DNA of 64,000 nucleotides from an alpha proteobacterium AAP38 (GCA_001296005.1 LJHR01000009.1:1-64000); one strand, 5' to 3'; positions 50,775 through 60,487 are shown, counted from the stretch's first letter. Notes: generated by a model not told the origin, from the letters alone. Made by a program: numbers and translations.

Positions 50775-50820
50775 GCCCTATCTCGTCATCCCGGCGAAAA
50801 CCGGGATGACGAGATAGGGC
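50775..50820. terminator. Perfect 20-bp stem hairpin (collapsed repeat)
   Basis: GCCCTATCTCGTCATCCCGG at 50775-50794 and its exact reverse complement at 50801-50820 flank a 6-base loop. The core CGTCATCCCGGCG belongs to the palindromic repeat family, here as a single folded copy with extra arms. It lies between the small hypothetical gene and the Zur-like site and could act as a terminator. Confidence 0.7.
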
Positions 50821-50863
50821 GTATCAAGACTTGACCCGCCGCCATCACTCCGCCTATCAAGCG

Positions 50864-50879
50864 TTACGTTATAACGTAA
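50864..50879. promoter_or_regulatory. Zur-like palindrome upstream of the zinc receptor
   Basis: TTACGTTATAACGTAA is a perfect 16-bp palindrome, with the GTTATAAC core typical of Zur boxes, 19 bp before the receptor ATG. Position over the ribosome-site region or promoter fits repression by zinc-loaded Zur. The assignment rests on similarity to known Zur sites and on the receptor's own metal-rich loops. Confidence 0.7.
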
Positions 50880-50898
50880 TTTGATTGAGGGTTCAGCG

Positions 50899-52968
50899 AT
50901 GCGGACGGACAAGGCGCTTGTTTGGCTGGTGGCGGCGGTGATGGGCAGTGCGGTGGCGACAGCACCCGCGATGGCGCAGCAGGAACCGGCAGCCGACAGT
51001 TCGGCCCATGACCGGGTGGAGGAGATAATCGTCACCGCCTCGCCCATCGGGGCCAAGCGGTTCGATATCCTGCAGGGCACGTCCAGCCTGTCGGGTGAGG
51101 CACTGGACCGCGCCCTGTCGACGACGCTGGGCGAGGCGCTGGACAAGCTGCCGGGCCTGTCCCAGACGGCCTTTGGGTCTGGCGCGTCGCGGCCCATCAT
51201 CCGGGGTCAGGGTGGCGATCGTATCCGCATCCTGTCGGGCGGTATCGGCAGCATCGATGCCAGCAGCACCAGCCCCGACCATGCCCCGGCCCTTGACCTG
51301 GCCACGGCCAAGCGGGTGGAGGTGGTGCGCGGGCCGGCCACCCTGCTGTATGGCAATAACGCCGTGGGTGGCGTGATCAACGTCCTGGATGGCCGCATCC
51401 CGATTGCCGAGCCGAAGGACGGCGTTGATGGCTTTGCCCGGATCGGGGTGGGCAGCAATGCCGATGAACGTTCCCTGGCGTCGGGCATTGATGCAAGGCT
51501 GAACGGGCCGTTCGTGCTGCATCTGGACGGGTTCTACCGTCAGGCCGACGATTACAAGGTGCCGGGCTTCCTGGAATCCAAGGTCCTGCGCGAAGAGGAG
51601 GACCATGAGCATGAAGGGGAGGAGGAAGAGGCCAAGGGCCGGGTCGACAATAGCGATCTGACGCAGAAGGGTGCTACGGCCGGCCTGTCCTATCTGGGTG
51701 ACTGGGGCTTCCTGGGCGTGTCGGCCAGCCGGTTCGACAGCAATTACGGCGTTCCCGCCGGTCACAGCCATGAGGGCGAGGAAGGCGGGGAAGAGGAAGG
51801 TCCCGTGCGCATCGATCTGGGCCAGACGCGCCTGGACCTGATGGGCGAGGTCAACCAGCCTTACGGCATCTTCGAGACGACGCGCGTGCGCTTTGGCTGG
51901 GCCGATTACGAGCATAAGGAGCTGGAAGGCGGGGAGACGGGGACCCGTTTTCTGAACAAGGGCTGGGAAGGCCGCATCGAGATGGTGCAGCGCGCCATGG
52001 GCGACCTGTCGGGTGCCGTCGGCGTGCAGGCCAGCAGCCGCAACTTCAAGGCCATCGGTGACGAGGCCTTCCTGCCGCCGAGCGACACCGACCAGATGGG
52101 TGTTTTCACCTTGCAGCGCCTGGACCTGTCGCCCTTCGCGCTGGAAGGCGGGGTGCGGGTTGAGCGGCAGAATGTTACGGCGGGCAGCGTCGATTTCGAC
52201 CGCGATTTCACCACGGTTTCGCTGTCCGCCGGCGCGTCCCGACAGCTGGGTGATGGCTGGATGACGGGCGTTACCCTGTCGCGTACCCAGCGCGCCCCCA
52301 ATGCCGAGGAACTGCTGTCCGACGGCGCGCATCTGGCCACCAGCACCTATGAGCGGGGCGACGCTACCCTTGGCAAGGAAACCGGCCTGGGCGTGGAAGC
52401 GACGTTGAAAAAGTCGGGCGGGCCGGTCACCGGGTCGGTCAACCTGTTCCTGACCGATTACGACAAGTATATCTATGAGCGCCTGACGGGTGCGCAGGAG
52501 GATGGGTTGCCGGTCGCCCAGTTCTCCGCCACCGATGCCCGTTTCTGGGGCTTTGAGGTGGAAGCCGAAACCACCGTCCTGCGCAATGATCAGGTGACGG
52601 TGACGCTGGATGGCGGGGTGGATTATGTCCGCGCCACCGACCGCGACAATGACACGCCCCTGCCGCGCATCCCGGCTTTGTCGGCCCGCGCCGGTGTCGG
52701 CTTTGAACTGGCGACGGTGGCCGCACGGTTTGAGGGCGTGTGGACCGACAAGCAGAAGCGTATCGCGGATTATGAGTTGCCGACCGACGACGCGATGGTG
52801 TTCAACGCCTCGCTGGACTGGCACCTCATTGCCGACCGCGATGTCACCTTGCTGCTGGAACTACGCAACCTGACAAATGAGGAGGTGCGGCTGGCCACCT
52901 CCTTCCTGAAGGATGTGTTGCCGCAGCCGGGCCGCGACTTCCGCCTGTCGCTGCGCGCCGGGTTCTGA
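50899..52968 (+). CDS. znuD: ZnuD-like zinc TonB-dependent receptor
   Basis: The 689-residue outer-membrane receptor has a signal peptide cleaved near residue 26 (APAMA-QQ), a TonB box region EEIIVTASP, a plug domain with LGEALDKLPGLSQTAFG and RPIIRGQGGDRIRILSGG, and a 22-strand barrel. Two extracellular loops are rich in His and acid residues: EEEDHEHEGEEEE from about residue 233 and GHSHEGEEGGEEEG at about 288-301. These are the marks of ZnuD zinc receptors. The ATG at 50899 has GAGGG eight bases upstream. No znuABC genes are adjacent. Confidence 0.9.
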   Translation: MRTDKALVWLVAAVMGSAVATAPAMAQQEPAADSSAHDRVEEIIVTASPIGAKRFDILQGTSSLSGEALDRALSTTLGEALDKLPGLSQTAFGSGASRPIIRGQGGDRIRILSGGIGSIDASSTSPDHAPALDLATAKRVEVVRGPATLLYGNNAVGGVINVLDGRIPIAEPKDGVDGFARIGVGSNADERSLASGIDARLNGPFVLHLDGFYRQADDYKVPGFLESKVLREEEDHEHEGEEEEAKGRVDNSDLTQKGATAGLSYLGDWGFLGVSASRFDSNYGVPAGHSHEGEEGGEEEGPVRIDLGQTRLDLMGEVNQPYGIFETTRVRFGWADYEHKELEGGETGTRFLNKGWEGRIEMVQRAMGDLSGAVGVQASSRNFKAIGDEAFLPPSDTDQMGVFTLQRLDLSPFALEGGVRVERQNVTAGSVDFDRDFTTVSLSAGASRQLGDGWMTGVTLSRTQRAPNAEELLSDGAHLATSTYERGDATLGKETGLGVEATLKKSGGPVTGSVNLFLTDYDKYIYERLTGAQEDGLPVAQFSATDARFWGFEVEAETTVLRNDQVTVTLDGGVDYVRATDRDNDTPLPRIPALSARAGVGFELATVAARFEGVWTDKQKRIADYELPTDDAMVFNASLDWHLIADRDVTLLLELRNLTNEEVRLATSFLKDVLPQPGRDFRLSLRAGF

Positions 52969-52986
52969 CCTGCGGCAAACACGCAG

Positions 52987-53019
52987 AAGGACGGATCAGG
53001 GCGTTCCTGATCCGTCCTT
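52987..53019. terminator. Terminator shared by znuD and ridA, overlapping the ridA 3' end
   Basis: AAGGACGGATCAGG at 52987-53000 and CCTGATCCGTCCTT at 53006-53019 form a perfect 14-bp stem with a GCGTT loop, then TTTTC. The last seven codons of the opposite-strand ridA gene lie inside it. It is a strong terminator for znuD. Confidence 0.85.
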
Positions 53020-53487
53020 TTTCTTTGGCAGTTTCGCCACCAGCTTAATCTCAGTAATGCCGTTGTCGGGCACCAGACGGGTGATGCCGATGGCGGTCCA
53101 GGCGGGAAAAGGCGCCTTGACGTAAAGGTGCTTCACTTCCTTGAAGGTCGGCATCTGGCCTGGGATGTCCGTGTGGTAGGTGGTCATCTCCACCACATCG
53201 TCCCAGGTAACGCCCGCCCGGCCCAGGATGATGCCCAGCCGGTCCATGGCGCGGGTATAGGCCAGCTTCAGGTCGGTTTCACCGGGGCGCAGGGCCGCCA
53301 CCACGCCCGACAGATAGACCGTGTCGCCCGTCACCACGGCGTCGGAAAAGCCCCATTCCGTGAACAGGGCTTTTACCCGTTCGTCATCAGGCATAATCAC
53401 CGTAGCCTCATTCCGGGCACCCGCCAGGGCCGGCAGGCAGGACAGACCGCTGATCAGCAAGGCCAGGGCAAAACGGCACTTCGTCAT
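52996..53487 (-). CDS. Exported RidA/YjgF/UK114-family protein
   Basis: The 163-residue protein has a signal peptide (CRFALALLISGLSCLPALA, cleavage near residue 22) and a RidA-like domain. VVTGDTVYLSGVVA, then AMDRLGIILGRAGVTWDDVV, EMTTYHTDIP and PAWTAIGITRLVPDNGITEI follow the family order. The catalytic arginine seems to be the R of GITRLV. RidA enzymes deaminate reactive imines; a periplasmic version is less common and its role is unknown. It converges with znuD. Confidence 0.85.
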   Translation of the reverse strand: MTKCRFALALLISGLSCLPALAGARNEATVIMPDDERVKALFTEWGFSDAVVTGDTVYLSGVVAALRPGETDLKLAYTRAMDRLGIILGRAGVTWDDVVEMTTYHTDIPGQMPTFKEVKHLYVKAPFPAWTAIGITRLVPDNGITEIKLVAKLPKKKDGSGTP

Positions 53488-53585
53488 CGCACACTCCGTT
53501 CTTTTATGGTTATGGACGAAGCCGATATCAGAAGTGGTTTTGCCTGACAGTTACGGTGTGTAACGGGCCGGTGACGGATGGCAGA

Positions 53586-53990
53586 TCAACTGAGGCCGAC
53601 CGTCAGGTCGCAGGTGGTGGAGCCAATGCCGCGGTTGAAAAAGCGGATGACCATGCCGCCGGCATCGCGCACGGCCAGCACCTGATTCTGGCCGGGTCCC
53701 AACGACAGCTGCCGGCCCGTGGCGGCCAGGGTGCTTTCCGTGATGGAATATTCCAGAACGCAGCGCTTGTTGCCCTTGTTCTCAAACGTCACATCGCCGG
53801 GGCCGGGGATTTTGAACTCAAAGCTTTTGCCGGCGTTGAAATCGACGCGGCCCTGACAGGGATTGCCCTTCTGCACCTCGCACCCGAACTCTCCCTGCGG
53901 GCCGCGCTGAACCGCGGGCTGGGCCTGGATGGATGGCACGGACAGCAGGCCCGTGATCAGGGCAAGGCTGGCAAGGGTCAGGCGGGACAT
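53586..53990 (-). CDS. Hypothetical secreted protein
   Basis: The 134-residue protein has a signal peptide (MSRLTLASLALITGLLSVPS, then IQAQP) and a mature beta-rich domain with four cysteines (CEVQKGNPC, KRCVLEY, TTCDLTVGL) likely forming two disulfides. I do not recognise a family. It is followed on the same strand by nothing close; ridA lies 98 bp downstream on the same strand. Confidence 0.7.
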   Translation of the reverse strand: MSRLTLASLALITGLLSVPSIQAQPAVQRGPQGEFGCEVQKGNPCQGRVDFNAGKSFEFKIPGPGDVTFENKGNKRCVLEYSITESTLAATGRQLSLGPGQNQVLAVRDAGGMVIRFFNRGIGSTTCDLTVGLS

Positions 53991-54075
53991 CCGTTCGGCG
54001 CTCCTAAGGCGGCAGGGTCATCAGTTCAAATAGACAAGCAGCAGGGGTGCTGCAAGCCCGCACCATGCACGCGCG

Positions 54076-54936
54076 TCAGTCCACGCGGCTGGCGCTGAAA
54101 AAGCGGGAAGGGTGAACAAGCTGGTCTTGTGCCGCGATGATCTGTAATTCCCGTTGCCCGGCATCGCGGGTGGCCTTGAACACCGCATAGATGGATGATG
54201 CCGCATGCGACAGGGCCAGCTGCCCATCGCCGGTTTCCAGGAACTTGGCCAGGAACAGGGCCGCGACACAGTCACCGGCCCCATTGGGCATGGGCGACAG
54301 GTCCAGGCGCGGGGTGGCGACCAGGAAGGCCCCATCCGGCCCGTCCAGCAGCATTTCGATACTGTCATCGGGCGCGTCGCTGCGCGTCAGGCTGGTCACC
54401 ATCACCCAGCGCGGGCCGAGTTTCCGGGCTGCCTTCGTGGCCGAAAGGGCCGATGACAGGTCGGTGACGGTGTGGCCGGTCAGAAACTCCAGCTCAAACT
54501 GGTTGGGTGTGATGATGTCGGCCTGGGGCACGGCGCGGTCGCGGAAGAATTCCGGGATGCCCGGCCGCACGAAGAACCCGCGCCCGACATCGCCCATGAC
54601 GGGGTCGCAGCAATAGAGTGCATCCGCCTTGCCCTGCCGGACCCGCGCCACGGCGGACAGGACGACATCGCCCAGCGCTGCATCGCCCATATAGCCGGTA
54701 AGCACGGCATGCACGCCATCCATGGCCCCGCGTGCCTCCACCCCCCGCAGCACATCGGCAATATGGTCGGGCGGCAGTACCATGCCCGTCCAGGCGCCAT
54801 AGCCGGTATGGTTGGAGAACTGCACCGTATTGACGGCAATGGCATCAAAGCCCAGCCGTTCCAAGGGGAAAACGGCGGCCCGGTTGCCGACATGGCCAAA
54901 GGCGACATGGGACTGGATGGTCAGGATGGTCCGCAC
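54076..54936 (-). CDS. pdxY: Pyridoxal kinase
   Basis: PdxY phosphorylates pyridoxal in the B6 salvage route. The 286-residue ribokinase-fold protein has ILTIQSHVAFGHVGNRAAVF, the F-P-L-E-R-L-G region, YCCDPVMGDVGRGFFV, TPNQFELEFLTG, and the GNGDC-like anion hole GAGDCVAALFLAKFLE. Length and motifs match PdxY. It is monocistronic in appearance, divergent from the chemoreceptor gene. Confidence 0.95.
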   Translation of the reverse strand: MRTILTIQSHVAFGHVGNRAAVFPLERLGFDAIAVNTVQFSNHTGYGAWTGMVLPPDHIADVLRGVEARGAMDGVHAVLTGYMGDAALGDVVLSAVARVRQGKADALYCCDPVMGDVGRGFFVRPGIPEFFRDRAVPQADIITPNQFELEFLTGHTVTDLSSALSATKAARKLGPRWVMVTSLTRSDAPDDSIEMLLDGPDGAFLVATPRLDLSPMPNGAGDCVAALFLAKFLETGDGQLALSHAASSIYAVFKATRDAGQRELQIIAAQDQLVHPSRFFSASRVD

Positions 54937-55117
54937 TGTTTCACCCTTCTGCTGCCGTGTCTTCTTGCTACGCCTGGCGACGACAGGCCTTCAATGACAA
55001 AAGCGTGTGGAGGACACTGTGCGGTGCGTCACTGCCCGCCTATCTCGACATGGCGTCAGTTAGCGTTCCCACCGTGCCCCATCCGGGCTACTCCAAAAAA
55101 TGAAAAGAGAGCGTCCC

Positions 55118-56818
55118 ATGCGCATGTTGCGTGATGCCAAGATCAAGACCCGCGTGCTGATCGGTTTCGGGGTGCTTCTGGTGCTTCTGGTCGTGCTGAC
55201 CGGCATCGGCGTGCAGAAGGTCAGCCTGATCAATACCAGCCTGACCCAGATTAACGAGGTGAACAGCGTCAAGCAGCGCTATGCCATCAATTTCCGTGGC
55301 TCTGTGCATGACCGGGCCATTGCGCTGCGCGATGTCGTGCTGGTCGATCCGTCAAAGATCGATCTGGTGGTGTCCGATATCCGCAAGCTGGAAGCCGCCT
55401 ACGCCACCTCCGCCAAGGCCATGGACGAGATGTTCGCGGCGCGTAAAGACATCCTGCCGGAGGAACGACAGATCCTGGCCTCCATCAAGGAGATCGAGGC
55501 CAAGACCCTGCCCGGCATCAACAAGGTGATCGAGCTGCGCAAGGCCGGCAAGGATGCCGAAGCGCAGGAACTGCTGCTGTCGACCGTCCGGCTGGACCTG
55601 TCGGAATGGCTGCTGCGGATCAACCGCTTCATCGACAAACAGGAAAAGGATAATGGCCTGATCGGCGATGCCACGCGGGCGCAGGCGCGCGGCTTTTCAG
55701 AACTGATGCTGTGGGTCTGCGGCATCTGTCTGGTGCTGGGTGGCGGCATGGCCTGGTGGGTGGTGGGGTCACTGGCCCCGCTGCGCCGCCTGACCGATGC
55801 CATGCTGCGTCTGGCCGATGGCAAGCTGGATACCGACATTCCGGATAATGAGGCCGCCAACGAGGTGGGCGACATTACCGGCGCGGTGCAGGTGTTCAAG
55901 ACCAACGCCATCGAGGCCGACCGCCTGCGCCGCGAACAGGCCGCCGCCGAGGAACGTGCCGAACAGGCCCGCAAGGCGGAGATGCAGGCCCTGGCAAAGC
56001 GGTTCGAGGATGAGGTGAGTGTGGTCGTGGCCGCCGTCGGCACCTCGTCCGATCATATCAAGCAATCCGCCGAACTGCTGCTGACCACCGCCGGTGCGGC
56101 GGAGGAACGCGTGGATACGGTGGAGGCATCGTCGGGTCAGGCGACGGAGAATGTGCAGGCCGTGGCGACGGCGGCAGGGCAGCTGGCCGCGTCGATCCAG
56201 GAGATCGCCCGCCAGATCGAGGATAGCGCCGACCGCACCCGCCGCGCCGCCGAACAGGCCAGCCATACCAACAGCCTTGTCGATGGTCTGTCGGTGAAGG
56301 CCGACCGTATCGGGGAGGTTTTGGGCCTGATCAGCGATATTGCCAGCCAGACCAACCTTCTGGCGCTCAACGCCACCATCGAGGCGGCACGCGCGGGAGA
56401 GGCTGGCAAGGGCTTTGCCGTTGTCGCGTCGGAGGTCAAGAACCTGGCCAGCCAGACGGCGCGCGCCACCGACGATATCGCCCAGCGTATCGCGGAGATC
56501 CAGGCCGCCACGGGCGAGGCGGTGAAGGCCATTAAGGAGATCGGGGCCACCGTGGAACAGGTGAACCAGATTTCCACCTCCATCGCGTCCGCCGTGGAGG
56601 AACAGAACGCCGCCACCACCGAAATCGCCCGCAGCGCCCGCCATGCCTCCAACGGCGTGGAAACGGTGACCATGGCGGTGGCCGATGTCCGCGAAGGCAC
56701 GGCGCAGACGGGGGCGGAATCGAAGGCGTTGCTGACCGCGTCCGCCGAACTGACCGACCATGCCGGTGCCTTGAAGGCGCAGGTGGACCGGTTCTTGGCG
56801 TCGGTGCGTGCGGCTTAG
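55118..56818 (+). CDS. Methyl-accepting chemotaxis protein
   Basis: The 566-residue receptor has a membrane span at about residues 11-32 ([20 protein letters not shown]), a four-helix-bundle sensor domain in the periplasm, a second span near 190-215, a HAMP domain (about 215-270; [20 protein letters not shown]) and a signalling domain with the conserved tip [20 protein letters not shown]. No C-terminal CheR-binding pentapeptide is seen. The start could also be ATG 55100. No che genes are nearby; the ligand is unknown. Confidence 0.93.
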   Translation: MRMLRDAKIKTRVLIGFGVLLVLLVVLTGIGVQKVSLINTSLTQINEVNSVKQRYAINFRGSVHDRAIALRDVVLVDPSKIDLVVSDIRKLEAAYATSAKAMDEMFAARKDILPEERQILASIKEIEAKTLPGINKVIELRKAGKDAEAQELLLSTVRLDLSEWLLRINRFIDKQEKDNGLIGDATRAQARGFSELMLWVCGICLVLGGGMAWWVVGSLAPLRRLTDAMLRLADGKLDTDIPDNEAANEVGDITGAVQVFKTNAIEADRLRREQAAAEERAEQARKAEMQALAKRFEDEVSVVVAAVGTSSDHIKQSAELLLTTAGAAEERVDTVEASSGQATENVQAVATAAGQLAASIQEIARQIEDSADRTRRAAEQASHTNSLVDGLSVKADRIGEVLGLISDIASQTNLLALNATIEAARAGEAGKGFAVVASEVKNLASQTARATDDIAQRIAEIQAATGEAVKAIKEIGATVEQVNQISTSIASAVEEQNAATTEIARSARHASNGVETVTMAVADVREGTAQTGAESKALLTASAELTDHAGALKAQVDRFLASVRAA

Positions 56819-56946
56819 TTTCCGCCCTCAATTGCCGGGCGGGCGCATCCGCGCCCTTGGCTGCGCCGCATGGGCGGCGCGGCGGCAGTCGCCGCCGAAT
56901 ACCGGCATCAATGATGCCGGCATGGCGTGACACCCCGTCCCGTTGC

Positions 56947-56979
56947 CGGGGCCAGCCTTCCTCGGGTAGGCTGGCCCCG
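56947..56979. terminator. Hairpin upstream of the CoA-lyase gene
   Basis: CGGGGCCAGCCT at 56947-56958 and AGGCTGGCCCCG at 56968-56979 form a perfect 12-bp stem, followed by TTCTTCATTT. It ends 24 bp before the next start codon and probably terminates chemoreceptor transcription. Confidence 0.7.
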
Positions 56980-57002
56980 TTCTTCATTTGGGATCAGGCA
57001 TC

Positions 57003-57866
57003 ATGCATATCCGCCCCCGCCGCTCCGCCCTTTACATGCCCGGTGCCAACGCCCGCGCCCTGGACAAGGCCCGCTCGCTGTCCGCCGATGTGTTGATCCT
57101 GGACCTGGAAGACGCCGTGGCCCCGGACGCCAAGGAACAGGCGCGGGCGCAGGTGATGGCGGCGGTGCATGAAGGCGGTTATGGCAGCCGGGAACTGGTG
57201 ATCCGTGTCAACGGCCTGGACACGTCCTGGGGCCATGCCGATCTGGTGGCCGCTGCCACGTCGGGTGCCGATGCCGTCCTGATCTGCAAGGTGGACAGTG
57301 CGGAAGGCGTGCGGCAGGCCGACCGGGTGCTGCGCGCCGCCGGTGCGCCGGAAAGTCTGCGCCTGTGGGTCATGATGGAGACGCCGCGCGCCATGCTGGC
57401 GGCGGGTGACATTGCCGGGGCGTGTGCGCGCATCGACTGTCTGGTGATGGGCACGTCGGACCTGACCAAGGATTTGAACGCGCTGGCCACCCGCGACCGG
57501 CTGCCCATGGTGACCAGCCTGGGCCTGTGCATGCTGGCCGCCCGTGCCTATGGCCTGACGGCGTTGGACGGGGTGCATGTTGATCTGGAGGATGAGGAAG
57601 GGCTGGCCGCGTCGTGCCGCCAGGGCCGCGAACTGGGCTTCGACGGCAAGACCCTGATTCATCCCAAGCAGCTGGCCGCTGCCAATGAGGCGTTTGCGCC
57701 GTCCGTGGATGAGGTTGCCCGTGCCCGGCGGATCATTGCGGCGCATGCCGAGGCGGTGGATGCTGGCAAGGGTATCACGCTCGTCGATGGCAAGCTGATC
57801 GAGGCGCTGCATGTGGAGACGGCCCGGCGCGTGGTGGCGCTGGCCGAGGTGGTGGGGGTGGGGTGA
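57003..57866 (+). CDS. HpcH/HpaI aldolase / CitE-family CoA lyase
   Basis: The 287-residue TIM-barrel protein opens RRSALYMPGANARALDKARS and carries VLILDLEDAVAPDAKEQAR, the metal-binding E in VMMETPRAMLA, VMGTSDLTKDLNA and GKTLIHPKQLAAANEAF. This pattern is that of CitE-like, malyl-CoA or citramalyl-CoA lyases. No malate-CoA ligase or ethylmalonyl genes are adjacent, so the exact substrate is open. The ATG at 57003 fixes the usual N terminus. Confidence 0.9.
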   Translation: MHIRPRRSALYMPGANARALDKARSLSADVLILDLEDAVAPDAKEQARAQVMAAVHEGGYGSRELVIRVNGLDTSWGHADLVAAATSGADAVLICKVDSAEGVRQADRVLRAAGAPESLRLWVMMETPRAMLAAGDIAGACARIDCLVMGTSDLTKDLNALATRDRLPMVTSLGLCMLAARAYGLTALDGVHVDLEDEEGLAASCRQGRELGFDGKTLIHPKQLAAANEAFAPSVDEVARARRIIAAHAEAVDAGKGITLVDGKLIEALHVETARRVVALAEVVGVG

Positions 57867-57881
57867 GGGGCGGTGGGGTTA

Positions 57882-57962
57882 TGTCGCATGCGGGCTCCGC
57901 CCTTATGCGACCTACGAAACATGCATGCCCTCGTAGGTCGCATAAGCGAAGCGCATGCGACA
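57882..57962. repeat. Convergent-junction palindromic repeat, copy C
   Basis: This is an 81-bp copy with TGTCGCATGCGGGCTCCGCC, TTATGCGACCTACGAAAC, then TCGTAGGTCGCATAAGCGAA and GCGCATGCGACA. It fills the gap between the CoA-lyase and ABC-F stop codons. Confidence 0.85.
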
Positions 57963-57976
57963 CAGCGACGGTGCTG

Positions 57977-59791
57977 TTACCCCTCCAACTCCTCCTTCAA
58001 CGCCTCCAACTCCAGCCAGCGTTCTTCGGCTGCTGACAGGTCGGCCTGCGCCGCCGACAAATCCTCGCTGGCCTTGGCAAAGCCCTTGGGGTCTTTGCTG
58101 TAGAAGGCTGGGTCCGCCATCTTGGCGTTCAGTTGGGCGATCTTCTTTTCCAGCGCCGCCATCTTGCCCGGCAGTTCTTCCAGCTCCCGGTTTTCCTTGA
58201 AGGACAGCTTCTTTTTGGCCTTCGGCGCTGCCGGTGCGGCGGTGACCGGCTTGGCGGCAGCCTTGGCCGCTTCCGCCGGTTCGTCGGCCTTGCGTTGGAT
58301 CAGGTAGTCGGTGTAGCCGCCGGGATATTCCGACACGTCGCCATTGCCTTCGACCGCGATGGTGCTGGTCACCAGCCGGTCCAGGAAGTCGCGGTCGTGG
58401 CTGACCAGCAGCAAGGTGCCGTCATAATCGGCCAGCACTTCTTCCAGCAGGTCCAGCGTGTCCATGTCCAGGTCGTTGGTCGGCTCGTCCAGGACCATCA
58501 GGTTGCTGGGCTGCGCGAACAGTTTGGCCAGCAGCAGACGGTTGCGTTCACCGCCCGAGAGCGCGCGCACCGGCTGTTCCATCATGGAGGGATCGAACAG
58601 GAAATCCTTCAGATAGCTGGAAATATGGCGCGGCTTGCCGCCCACCCAGATATTGTCGCCCCCTTCGGGCAGCAGCACCTGTTTCAGCGTGTCGTTGGGG
58701 TCCAACTGTGCCCGGCGCTGATCAAAGACGATGGTCTGCAGGTTGGTGCCCAGGCGGATCGTGCCGCTGTCGGGCGCGATCTCCCCCATCAGCATCTTCA
58801 GGATGGTCGATTTGCCGGCGCCATTGGGGCCGATCAGACCGACCTTGTCGCCTCTGAGGATGCGGGTGGAGAAGTCGCGGCAGATCACCCGTTCCCCGGC
58901 ATCGCCCATAAAGCTTTTGGAGATGTTTTCGGCTTCGGCCACCAGCTTGCCGGAACTATCCCCTTCCGCCACCGCGAAATTCACCTGTCGCGACTTGATG
59001 CGGTCGGTGCGCTCCTGGCGCATGTCCTGAAGCCGGCGGACGCGGCCCATGTTGCGGGTGCGGCGACCGGAGATGCCGCCTTCCCACATCCATTTCAGCT
59101 CGGCTGCGATCTTGCGGTCCAGCTTGTGGAAATTGGCTTCCTCTTCCTTGAATACCTCGTCGCGCCAGGTCTCAAACTCACTGAAAGGCCGTTCCGTGGT
59201 GCGCAGTACGCCACGATCCAGCCACAGGATGCGCTTGGACAGGTTCTGCAAGAAGGCGCGGTCGTGGGAGATCAGCAGCAAGGCCCCCCGGAACTGCTGC
59301 AACTCCTTTTCCAGCCACAGGATGGTGGGGATGTCCAGATGGTTCGTCGGCTCGTCCAGCAGCAGCACATCCGGTTCGTCAACCAGGGCACGGGCCAGTG
59401 CCGCACGGCGCGATTCCCCGCCCGACAGGGTGGCGCAGGCGCGGTCACCGGGCAGGTCGAGCGCTTCCAGAACCGCATCGACGCGGTACTGCATCGGTTC
59501 CGCCTGACCGCCGGCCACGAAATCGGCCACGGTGGGGTATTTCGAGAAATCAGGCTCCTGCGCCAGATAGGCAACCCGCGCACCGGGTTGCAGGAACCGT
59601 TCGCCCGTGTCGATGTCGATCTCGCCGGCCAGACATTTCAGCAGGGTGGATTTGCCCGACCCGTTGCGACCGACCAGGGCGATCTTCTCGCCCCGCGCCA
59701 CCGACACGTCGATGCCTTCGAACAGGGTGGTGGAGCCGAGATGGACCGAAGCACCGGCCAGGGAGATGAGGGCGGGATTGTTGGGGGCCAT
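57977..59791 (-). CDS. uup: ABC-F family ATPase (Uup-like)
   Basis: The 604-residue soluble protein has two ABC domains with no membrane part. Walker A GRNGSGKST and GPNGAGKST, signatures LSGGESRRAAL and LSGGERNRLLL, and Walker B VLLLDEPTNHLD and LMVLDEPTNDLD are intact. The short interdomain linker and a C-terminal coiled coil after about residue 540 fit Uup rather than EttA. ABC-F proteins act on ribosomes or DNA; Uup helps in transposon excision and ribosome rescue. The start at 59791 follows the gmk stop by one base. Confidence 0.92.
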   Translation of the reverse strand: MAPNNPALISLAGASVHLGSTTLFEGIDVSVARGEKIALVGRNGSGKSTLLKCLAGEIDIDTGERFLQPGARVAYLAQEPDFSKYPTVADFVAGGQAEPMQYRVDAVLEALDLPGDRACATLSGGESRRAALARALVDEPDVLLLDEPTNHLDIPTILWLEKELQQFRGALLLISHDRAFLQNLSKRILWLDRGVLRTTERPFSEFETWRDEVFKEEEANFHKLDRKIAAELKWMWEGGISGRRTRNMGRVRRLQDMRQERTDRIKSRQVNFAVAEGDSSGKLVAEAENISKSFMGDAGERVICRDFSTRILRGDKVGLIGPNGAGKSTILKMLMGEIAPDSGTIRLGTNLQTIVFDQRRAQLDPNDTLKQVLLPEGGDNIWVGGKPRHISSYLKDFLFDPSMMEQPVRALSGGERNRLLLAKLFAQPSNLMVLDEPTNDLDMDTLDLLEEVLADYDGTLLLVSHDRDFLDRLVTSTIAVEGNGDVSEYPGGYTDYLIQRKADEPAEAAKAAAKPVTAAPAAPKAKKKLSFKENRELEELPGKMAALEKKIAQLNAKMADPAFYSKDPKGFAKASEDLSAAQADLSAAEERWLELEALKEELEG

Positions 59792-59792
59792 C

Positions 59793-60431
59793 TCAGTTGC
59801 CCTTGCCGACCTGAAGCGAGCGCACAAAGTCCGACAGCCCCACCTGACGGCGACGCTTCAGGCGCTCGGCCTTCAAGATGGCCTCCACGGCGGCCACCGA
59901 TTCCTGAACGTCCTTGTTCACGATGACATAGTCATATTCGGACCAATGGCTCATCTCGTCATTGGCCTTGGACATGCGGTGGGCGATGACCTCCGCACTG
60001 TCCTGGGCGCGGTTGGTCAGGCGGCGTTCCAGTTCGGCGGCGCTGGGCGGCAGGATGAAGACGCGGACCAGATCGGTGCCGGCACTGTCGGAGAGCTGCT
60101 GCGTGCCCTGCCAGTCAATGTCGAACAGCACGTCGCGCCCGGCGCGCATCGCATCCTCCACCGGCCCGCGCGGCGTGCCATAGCGGTTGCCGAAAACGTT
60201 CGCGTGCTCCAGCAGCTCCTTGCGCGCCGCCCGCGCCTCAAACTCCGCATGGTCCACGAAATAATAATGCACGCCTTCCTGTTCCCCCGGCCGCATGGGC
60301 CGGGTGGTCAGGGACACGGACATGGACAGGTTGTCGTCACGTGTCAGCAATTCGCGGGAGATCGTGGACTTGCCGGCACCGGACGGGGAGGAGAGGACCA
60401 GCATCAGGCCACGGCGATGGATCAGGGACAT
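59793..60431 (-). CDS. gmk: Guanylate kinase
   Basis: Gmk phosphorylates GMP to GDP. The 212-residue protein has the P-loop LSSPSGAGKSTISRELL, the guanylate-binding SVSLTTRPMRPGEQEGVHYY region, and VLFDIDWQGTQQL. The start at 60431 (MSLIHRRGLM) is preferred over ATG 60446. It lies between yicC and uup on the same strand; yicC-gmk is a classic pair. Confidence 0.96.
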   Translation of the reverse strand: MSLIHRRGLMLVLSSPSGAGKSTISRELLTRDDNLSMSVSLTTRPMRPGEQEGVHYYFVDHAEFEARAARKELLEHANVFGNRYGTPRGPVEDAMRAGRDVLFDIDWQGTQQLSDSAGTDLVRVFILPPSAAELERRLTNRAQDSAEVIAHRMSKANDEMSHWSEYDYVIVNKDVQESVAAVEAILKAERLKRRRQVGLSDFVRSLQVGKGN

Positions 60432-60487
60432 TTCGGGGACTGCCAAAGGGGTTCGGATGTTAAAGGGGGAGGCCGGTGGCGGCCCGT

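Noticed and set aside
50893-52824. 643-codon minus-strand frame across znuD
   Set aside because: It is antisense to the receptor, and its His/Gln-rich translation mirrors codon complement rather than a protein family.
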